12,511 nt of DNA. Source: an uncultured Oscillospiraceae bacterium. GTDB taxonomy: Bacteria > Bacillota > Clostridia > Oscillospirales > Oscillospiraceae. The first letter of the stretch is position 1. Every line of letters starts with the position of its first letter. Of this stretch, positions 9,501 through 12,511 are shown piece after piece. A program made the position numbers and the translations under genes. Location: the NCBI GenBank assembly GCA_910579595.1, contig CAJTVM010000075.1, positions 1 to 12,511 on the forward strand, written 5' to 3'. The notes under the pieces are model-generated. The model had not been told where the DNA came from. It made no database searches and worked only from the letters and a program-made list of their open reading frames with translations.

Positions 9501-10777
9501 TGGATACCATCAATACCGGCAGCACCGGGCGGGTGTACCTGGCCCTGGACGCCGGTGATTACTACGCGGTGGAAACCAAGTGCCCCAAGGAGTTCAAGCT
9601 GGACGATACCCCGCACTATTTCACCGTGAAGGACGGGGAAACCACCATTCTGACGGTGGAAAATAAGCCTTTTGCGGGGATTTTGATTCATAAGACCGAC
9701 AGCACCACCGGCAAGGGGATCTACGGCGTATCGTTCCTGCTCTATGACAGCAAAAACGCCCCCGTCGGGCAGTACACCTCGGACAATTCCGGGTATGTCT
9801 ACATCGAGGGCCTCACCGAGGGTGGCCGCTACTACCTGCGGGAGCTGGAAAATGAGGGCTATGTGCCTGATACCCAGATGAAAACAGTGTATGTCAAGGC
9901 GGGCGAAACCACGCTGGTGGAGTGGAAAAACATCCCCATCACCGCGCAGATCCAGATTACGAAAAAGTCTGCCGACTACAATCCCACCAACGGCCTGCCT
10001 GCCGGGACGCTGCTGGAGGGCGCTGTGTTCGAGATCCGGGATAAGGCCGGAAACCTGGTAGACACCATCCGATCCGACAGCAGGGGCGTGGCCACCTCCA
10101 AGCCCCTCCCGTTGGGCCGCTATATGATTAAGGAGGTAAAGGCCCCCGCCAATTACGGCGTAAGCAGCCAGGAGCTGACCGCCTATCTGGAACACGCGGG
10201 CGAGATCGTCCGCTTTGAGGTGAGCAACAAGGCCCTCACAACTGGGGTATCTATCACCAAGACCGGACCCAAGCAGGCCATGGCGGGCCAACCGGTGAAC
10301 TACACCTTCTCCGACATCGGCAATAATTCCAACGTCATGCTCACGTCTTTTTATTGGCGCGACACCCTGCCTGCCGAGGTACGGCTGAACACCGTGGTGA
10401 CGGGAACCTACAATTTCCCCGGCACCTACAAAATCACCTACCGGGTGAACGGCGGCGAGTACCGCACTTTGGCGGACAATCTGAGCACCAGCAAAAATTA
10501 TACGCTGGCGGCGTCCCCCGCTGCGCTGGGGCTGGCCTCCAATGAGCGCGTCACTGAGATCATGTTCGTGTTCGGTCAGGCTCCTGCTGGTTTTGCCCAA
10601 GTGGAGAAGCCCATGCTGAAATGCACCGCTGTGTCCTACATCGCCGCCACCGCCTTCACCAACGTCGCGGATGTGGGCGGCGTATACAACGGCATTTGGG
10701 TGCAGGCTGTGTCCCGGTGGGTGACCACCGTCTACAGACGGCCCGTGGTGCCCACCCTGCCCAAGACCGGGTATTAA
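3551..10777 (+). CDS. Giant secreted adhesin: thioester-like domain, about 20 Cna-B/SpaA domains, C-terminal LPKTGY
   Basis: A 2408-residue surface protein. Signal peptide 1-29 (cleavage after AFA). Residues about 38-275 look like a thioester (TQXA-type) adhesion domain: Cys90 in ALCSYHDG and Gln157 in VVAQGITW match the Cys and TQxAxW positions that form the reactive thioester, with an aromatic helical region between. Residues 286-2228 hold about 20 Cna-B/SpaA beta-domains of about 97 residues, each with an early Lys (for example TVKKLE, LLKID), a Glu in E-x-x-AP-x-GY, and a late F-x-N strand: the triad for Lys-Asn isopeptide bonds. Residues 2229-2395 resemble a DUF11-type domain. The protein stops right after LPKTGY (2403-2408), with no membrane helix or charged tail. 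TTG at 3551 is chosen because AAGGAGG (3537-3543) is 7 bases away; ATG at 3566 would be 22 bases away. Likely a long covalently stabilised stalk carrying an adhesive tip, processed by the upstream sortase. The thioester call is less certain than the Cna-B repeats. Confidence 0.9.
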   Translation: MKHNIMKRAISLLLALICVMGVLPLSAFADSGRASAPSYITQKSAVGLRTNGHAVRYPTANATVNHSGLAYVFDAQVEVEGMSAPIRALCSYHDGFLNSAFNGQKWNYSKELTNPSLKALLTWVYSSTYGNFTDAGNARGLETWPEMWSYLWFVVAQGITWYDEYGVLIDCTTDREGFIRQVAEEMVATFKMFHDTWNSSAWITDWDSVDINTIIDSNDNGVTGNSAYDYASTAINLVLDHPEYFHDYHIWDYEWDSSQPWLMGGSPNMQRLLIAVPDEQTADLPVQLTVKKLEAGTNTPIPGVTFKIESADGSGDFSVTRTTGVDGTITLTQEADKIVAGQYKITEEAAPEGYTAQTESQVVTVMPGGSANSTFTFYNVPEGSGGGDGSIRKVNADNPTEGIPGAVIRITSVKLDDGGSFISEYTTGDGGYISKADLDFAKLPTGSYVAEEITPPEGFILSSDVSKVKQAFVWDGEHDISLIFENSSKVKVQLKKVDESGSPLAGAIFVILRDGQIIGTEETKSDGTITVSNVVEGYYEFCEVSAPVGFDCDRSPVGVHVNAEDLQGEQTIVVEKMNHHKRSLTITKRNTETGEPVPNTSFHVRGVNLGYENDVVTGADGKATLSDMPSGCYEIIETDVPAPYLLDTNNRKTVWIDATKDQDVVVDFVNSTRPGLRLLKIDQQTGEPLSGVLFRIAEVNGGYDEQHFTNAEGLIVLEGLNPGAYTVQEVKPKNGWVADDTVHTIYLEENKTTTLELSNLRKPDLFIKKVDSITGSPIEGVKFQVWRGSDDTKTGEYNDLGTFYTDAQGEIHLERQETGWYKIKELEPAPGFTIKQPDTQEIYLAAGKDHTVTFENTPKNAIIVEKYDSVTHEALPGCTFQLRYLAGTSGTGGTIIGQKVTGKNGVAMWTGLEPGSYVVEEVDPGDGYSIINSSETVYLADNGEQSVITVRFDNAPDGNLLIRKVCATNPSITLQNAEFKIMYSDGTLIGDSNGIYRTDEAGEIRIEGLKPGKSVVVTEVRAPAGFILDTQSQTIQIKEGRTVSLTFKNQPKGKLIIQKRDSQTNEVLPGAEFRVTTAAGCEVGLDGVIGTSSLTSNGIFTTDAQGEIRISNLAPGAYVINEIKAPDGGYVIDTPSTNVVIGQGGDTQTVVIKNTRKGGLIVEKYDKVTKQPLAGARFKIVTASGELVPDNEGLTSSNGLYTTDQNGQIVLSKLLPGTYIVSEERAPDNYRKDPTPQTVVVNAGDTQTIRFYDDPLCTLTILKRDAVTKKPLKGAEFIVRDSEGKAIGPSNGHYITGTDGTVTVTGLEPNATIVVSESKAPTGYILDETPKNIVVRSGVANSLIFDDEPGTTLIIRKFIEGTENEPLSGVAFKVVDGAGAAVGPDDGTYYTDKAGEIVLEGIEPGTTVIAREIKTVEGFVLDGTPQDIKIVGGRVQQLTFWNKRAGTLVIQKKDSVSGAPISGAQFQLTYANGGYVDNDNGHLSSNGLYTTDDKGEIRISGVVGTIVAKEVKAAPGYVIDSGTQTQTVTVNPLDTQTLTFLNEPLCSLTITKLDSVTGKPVPNTSFAVKDGNGNVLATCTTGKDGTATVTGLVPNSTVVVVETRVPDGYVLNTTPQVITVKNGANTLTGSSGTTTPNPGGSTTNPGGNTGNGNDITFENEPKQALTIHKYIEGTANEPLAGVCFKVVDGSGAPVGPGDGTFYTDSKGEIVIEGLEPGTTITAQEVKTVDGFVLDGTPKSVKIKADQGAPSLTFWNKRAGELIIRKLDSVTKQPLAGVEFELTYAGGGYVDNANGHLSSNGLYTTDAHGEIHISGVTGTIVVKETRTIDGYTIDPATQTQTVKVNPQDTQTLTFYNAPKQTLTIQKYVDGTANPIQGVTFLVTDSSGQTVGPDNGEYVTDKNGRIVLTDLIPGTTITAKETKAANGYVLDTTPQSILIKQGVSQTMTFFNKRHGGVELIKVSAADSTQRIADVTFEIRRMDGGLVDTINTGSTGRVYLALDAGDYYAVETKCPKEFKLDDTPHYFTVKDGETTILTVENKPFAGILIHKTDSTTGKGIYGVSFLLYDSKNAPVGQYTSDNSGYVYIEGLTEGGRYYLRELENEGYVPDTQMKTVYVKAGETTLVEWKNIPITAQIQITKKSADYNPTNGLPAGTLLEGAVFEIRDKAGNLVDTIRSDSRGVATSKPLPLGRYMIKEVKAPANYGVSSQELTAYLEHAGEIVRFEVSNKALTTGVSITKTGPKQAMAGQPVNYTFSDIGNNSNVMLTSFYWRDTLPAEVRLNTVVTGTYNFPGTYKITYRVNGGEYRTLADNLSTSKNYTLAASPAALGLASNERVTEIMFVFGQAPAGFAQVEKPMLKCTAVSYIAATAFTNVADVGGVYNGIWVQAVSRWVTTVYRRPVVPTLPKTGY
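7601..9124 (+). repeat. Internal two-domain duplication within the giant adhesin (7601-8182 and 8537-9124)
   Basis: Cna-B domains 12 and 13 (residues 1351-1544) are closely matched by domains 15 and 16 (1663-1858), with start-to-start spacing of 936 bases. Shared stretches include EIVLEGIEPGTT versus EIVIEGLEPGTT, TVxGFVLDGTP, LTFWNKRAG and NGHLSSNGLYTTD. Domain 14, with an inserted flexible linker, lies between the copies, and domain 17 is another variant of the 12/15 type. The copies differ at many synonymous positions, so the duplication is not recent. Confidence 0.8.
8435..8512 (+). other. Low-complexity Gly/Asn/Thr/Pro linker inserted in Cna-B domain 14
   Basis: Residues 1629-1654 of the giant protein (26 residues, containing two NPGG units) interrupt domain 14 between its penultimate strand (VITVKNGANTLT) and its last strand (ITFENEP). 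All other Cna-B domains here pass directly between these strands. This makes a flexible loop next to the Asn expected to form the isopeptide bond. Confidence 0.75.
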
Positions 10778-10790
10778 AATCCATCTTTGC

Positions 10791-10821
10791 GCCGAGCCGC
10801 CTGTATCACAGGCGGCTCGGC
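10791..10821 (+). terminator. Strong 14-bp hairpin between the giant gene and pcfB (terminator or attenuator)
   Basis: A perfect 14-bp stem (10791-10804 with 10808-10821) closes a 3-base ATC loop, beginning 13 bases after the stop codon of the giant gene. Only CCCTTGA follows, so no U-run is present, and AAGGAGG of the next gene starts 7 bases later, the same spacing as at the hairpin before the giant gene. It probably reduces read-through into the conjugation genes or protects RNA ends. Confidence 0.75.
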
Positions 10822-10843
10822 CCCTTGAAAGGAGGTAAACCCT

Positions 10844-11323
10844 TTGCAGGATGAAGTACGGGACAAATCCGTGGCGCTGGTTATCAACGTCGGCAAAACC
10901 GGCGGCAGGCTTACCGCCGATATGCTGAAATGGGCCATGCGCCGGTATTTGGAGCAGTCCCGGAACCCCAAGGTGCATCATGGGAAACAAACGGTAAAGC
11001 AGCTGGTGAAACAGGACGCGGGGGTTCAAAACATTGAGATCACCGACAAAAATATCAAGTCCTTTGAGCGGGTGGCCCGAAAATATGGCGTGGACTTCGC
11101 GTTAAAAAAGGATGCTGCCCATGGGAAATACCTGGTCTTTTTCAAGGGCAGGGATGCCGACGCCCTCAACGCCGCCTTTGCCGAATACACCGCCAAAAGC
11201 CTTCACCGGGGCCAGCAGGAGCGACCATCTGTCCGGGAACGATTGTCCCATTTTAAGGAGGTAGCCAAGCAAATGCTCCAGGACAGGGAAAAGCACCGGG
11301 AGAAAGGGGGAATGGAGCGGTGA
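10844..11323 (+). CDS. pcfB: PcfB family (DUF3801) conjugation accessory protein
   Basis: A 159-residue soluble protein of the PcfB/DUF3801 family, recognised by its N-terminal pattern (VINVGKTGGRLTADMLKWAM, 14-33), KQTVKQLVKQDAG and the ITDKNIKSFERVARKYGVDFAL segment. Relatives are accessory factors of the conjugation relaxosome; in Enterococcus pCF10, PcfB binds relaxase and DNA and brings them to the coupling protein PcfC. The C-terminus is charged and helical, rich in Arg, Lys and Glu. The start is TTG at 10844, 8 bases after AAGGAGG (10829-10835); the nearby ATG at 10851 is out of frame. The stop overlaps the GTG start of the coupling-protein gene by four bases, the arrangement expected if the two are made together. 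This gene and the next mark the window as part of a conjugative element. Confidence 0.88.
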   Translation: MQDEVRDKSVALVINVGKTGGRLTADMLKWAMRRYLEQSRNPKVHHGKQTVKQLVKQDAGVQNIEITDKNIKSFERVARKYGVDFALKKDAAHGKYLVFFKGRDADALNAAFAEYTAKSLHRGQQERPSVRERLSHFKEVAKQMLQDREKHREKGGMER

Positions 11324-12495
11324 AATTGGATGTGAAAAAGCTCCTGCTGTCCAACTTCCCCTATGTGTTCCTGTTTTGGCTTTTCAACCGCGTAGGCGAG
11401 GGCTACCGGCTGGCCGCCGGCACCGATATGGTGGCTAAAGCGATGGGGGCGGTTTCCGGGCTGGGGGATCTCATTGCCCGACACCCATTCCCCAGCCTCC
11501 ACCCCAGCGATCTGCTTGTAGGGCTGGTGGGCGCGGCGTGTATCCGGGCGGCGGTCTACATCAAGGCGAAGAACGCCAAGAAATACCGCCCCGGTGTGGA
11601 GTATGGCAGCGCCCGATGGGGGGCGGCGGAGGATATCAAGCCTTTTATCGACCCCAAATTCGATCAGAATATTTTGCTCACCCAGACCGAGCGCATTATG
11701 ATAGGCAGGAACAAGAATCCTAAGTACAATATCAACAAAAATGTGCTTATAATTGGCGGTTCTGGGTCAGGCAAGACACGATTTCATGTAAAACCAAACC
11801 TCATGCAGATGAATGCCAGCTACATTGTCACGGACCCGAAAGGCACCGTTTTGATCGAGACTGGAAAGATGCTTCAGCGTGGCGGATATGAGATCAAAAT
11901 TCTCAACACCATCGACTTCAAGCAGTCCATGCGCTATAACCCATTTAAGTACATTTACTGTGAAAATGACATCTTAAAACTGGTAAATTGCATTATGGAG
12001 AACACAAAAGGCGAGGATAGCAAGGGCGGCGAAGATTTTTGGTCCAAGGCCGAAGCCCTTTATTATCAGGCCCTGATTTCCTACATTTGGTACGAGGCCC
12101 CGGAGGAGGAAATGAACATGACCACGCTGCTGGATATGCTCAATGCCTCCGAGGTTCGGGAGGAGGATGAAAACTACAAAAACGCCGTCGATCTCATGTT
12201 TGAGCAGCTTGAGCGGCGTGAACCGGATCACTTTGCCGTCCGTCAGTACCGAAAATACAAGCTGGCGGCGGGAAAAACCGCAAAATCGATCCTGATAAGT
12301 TGCGCTGCACGGTTGGCCCCCTTTGACATCAAGGAGGTGCGGGAGCTGATGGAGGGAGACGAATTGGAGCTGGACAAGATTGGCGATAGAAAGACGGCGC
12401 TATTCTGTGTCGTTTCCGACACGGACATGACGTTCAATTTTATCTCGGCCATGGTGTATACGTGCGCCCATAAGCCCGGGCGCGTCAAACAATAA
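11320..12495 (+). CDS. virD4: VirD4/TraG-type coupling ATPase, interrupted at 12461
   Basis: The N-terminal two-thirds of a type IV secretion coupling protein, the membrane ATPase that hands relaxase-bound DNA to the conjugation channel. Two membrane segments (about 11-24 and 62-81) precede the motor domain: VEYGSARWG (93-101), Walker A GGSGSGKT (146-153), IVTDPKG (169-175), RYNPFKYI (205-212) and CVVSDTD (363-369). The family's Walker B (LLDEFAN-like) should follow but is missing: after VYT (379-381, ending near 12461) the frame runs into CAHKPGRVKQ and stops at 12493-12495. This gives 391 residues against about 600 in relatives. The break coincides with GTGCG, the usual first bases of a group II intron, so the gene is either split by an intron that splices out or is inactive. 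The GTG start is supported by AGGGGG (11305-11310) and the GTGA overlap with pcfB. Confidence 0.88.
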   Translation: MKLDVKKLLLSNFPYVFLFWLFNRVGEGYRLAAGTDMVAKAMGAVSGLGDLIARHPFPSLHPSDLLVGLVGAACIRAAVYIKAKNAKKYRPGVEYGSARWGAAEDIKPFIDPKFDQNILLTQTERIMIGRNKNPKYNINKNVLIIGGSGSGKTRFHVKPNLMQMNASYIVTDPKGTVLIETGKMLQRGGYEIKILNTIDFKQSMRYNPFKYIYCENDILKLVNCIMENTKGEDSKGGEDFWSKAEALYYQALISYIWYEAPEEEMNMTTLLDMLNASEVREEDENYKNAVDLMFEQLERREPDHFAVRQYRKYKLAAGKTAKSILISCAARLAPFDIKEVRELMEGDELELDKIGDRKTALFCVVSDTDMTFNFISAMVYTCAHKPGRVKQ

Positions 12496-12511
12496 ATCCG
12501 GGCGCGGTTTC
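12462..12511 (+). mobile_element. Probable 5' end of a group II intron inserted in the coupling-protein gene (runs off the window)
   Basis: From 12462 the sequence begins GTGCGCCC, matching the bacterial group II intron 5' consensus GUGYG and the first eight bases I recall for the Lactococcus Ll.LtrB intron. The upstream sequence GTGTATAC would be the exon binding site. GCGCCC (12464-12469) can pair with GGGCGC (12478-12483 or 12500-12505), and CCGGGCGCG occurs twice (12476-12484 and 12498-12506). VirD4 homology stops exactly here. Only 50 bases are visible, so no maturase gene or domain V can be checked. Confidence 0.6.

Noticed and set aside
4406..10234. Regular repeats resembling a CRISPR or DNA tandem array
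   Set aside because: The periodicity is of about 97-residue protein domains with divergent DNA, not short identical repeats with spacers.
7811..11029. A 1072-codon open frame on the minus strand opposite the adhesin and pcfB
   Set aside because: It lies antisense to clearly coding repeats with good motifs, has Gly/Val/His-rich low-information protein sequence, and runs across two well-supported genes. GC-rich third positions on the + strand create such open frames.

Overview
The window looks like part of an integrative and conjugative element (ICE), or a related conjugative island, from a GC-rich gut Firmicute of the Oscillospiraceae/Lachnospiraceae type. The basis is: (i) a PcfB (DUF3801) gene followed directly by a VirD4/TraG coupling-protein gene, the usual pair in clostridial Tn1549/CTn-like elements; (ii) Gram-positive secretion signals, a sortase and an LPxTG protein; (iii) strong AAGGAGG ribosome sites with frequent TTG starts. 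All convincing genes lie on the + strand. No tRNA, rRNA or CRISPR array was seen, and no gap between genes is longer than about 110 bases.

Layout. 57-809: a PAPS-reductase-like (PP-loop ATPase family) gene whose N-terminal SGGKDS loop is replaced by other sequence at a perfect 20-bp palindrome, so it may be broken or wrongly started. 912-2635: two translationally coupled genes, a type I membrane protein of unknown family and a sortase with His203, Cys263 and Arg271. 2674-3468: a clear promoter with an overlapping dyad, then a secreted protein joining a stalk-type N-terminal domain to a papain-like (CHAP or NlpC/P60-like) domain. 3551-10777: a giant secreted adhesin of 2408 residues, with a probable N-terminal thioester domain, about 20 Cna-B/SpaA domains, a DUF11-like C-terminal domain, and a protein end of exactly LPKTGY with no membrane anchor. 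10844-11323: PcfB. 11320-end: a VirD4-like coupling protein whose reading frame is cut at 12461 by sequence beginning GTGCG, which looks like the 5' end of a group II intron running out of the window.

How the parts may work together (inference). The surface block (membrane protein, sortase, cell-wall-type enzyme, giant adhesin) sits directly upstream of the coupling-protein module. It could provide recipient-cell or host-surface attachment for conjugation, with wall remodelling by the papain-like protein and covalent handling of the adhesin by the sortase. Two features are unusual: the LPxTG protein lacks the hydrophobic and charged tail that normally holds a sortase substrate in the membrane, and the sortase has what looks like a cleavable signal peptide. 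Two strong hairpins, each exactly 7 bases before an AAGGAGG site, flank the giant gene and suggest that expression is set at those junctions.
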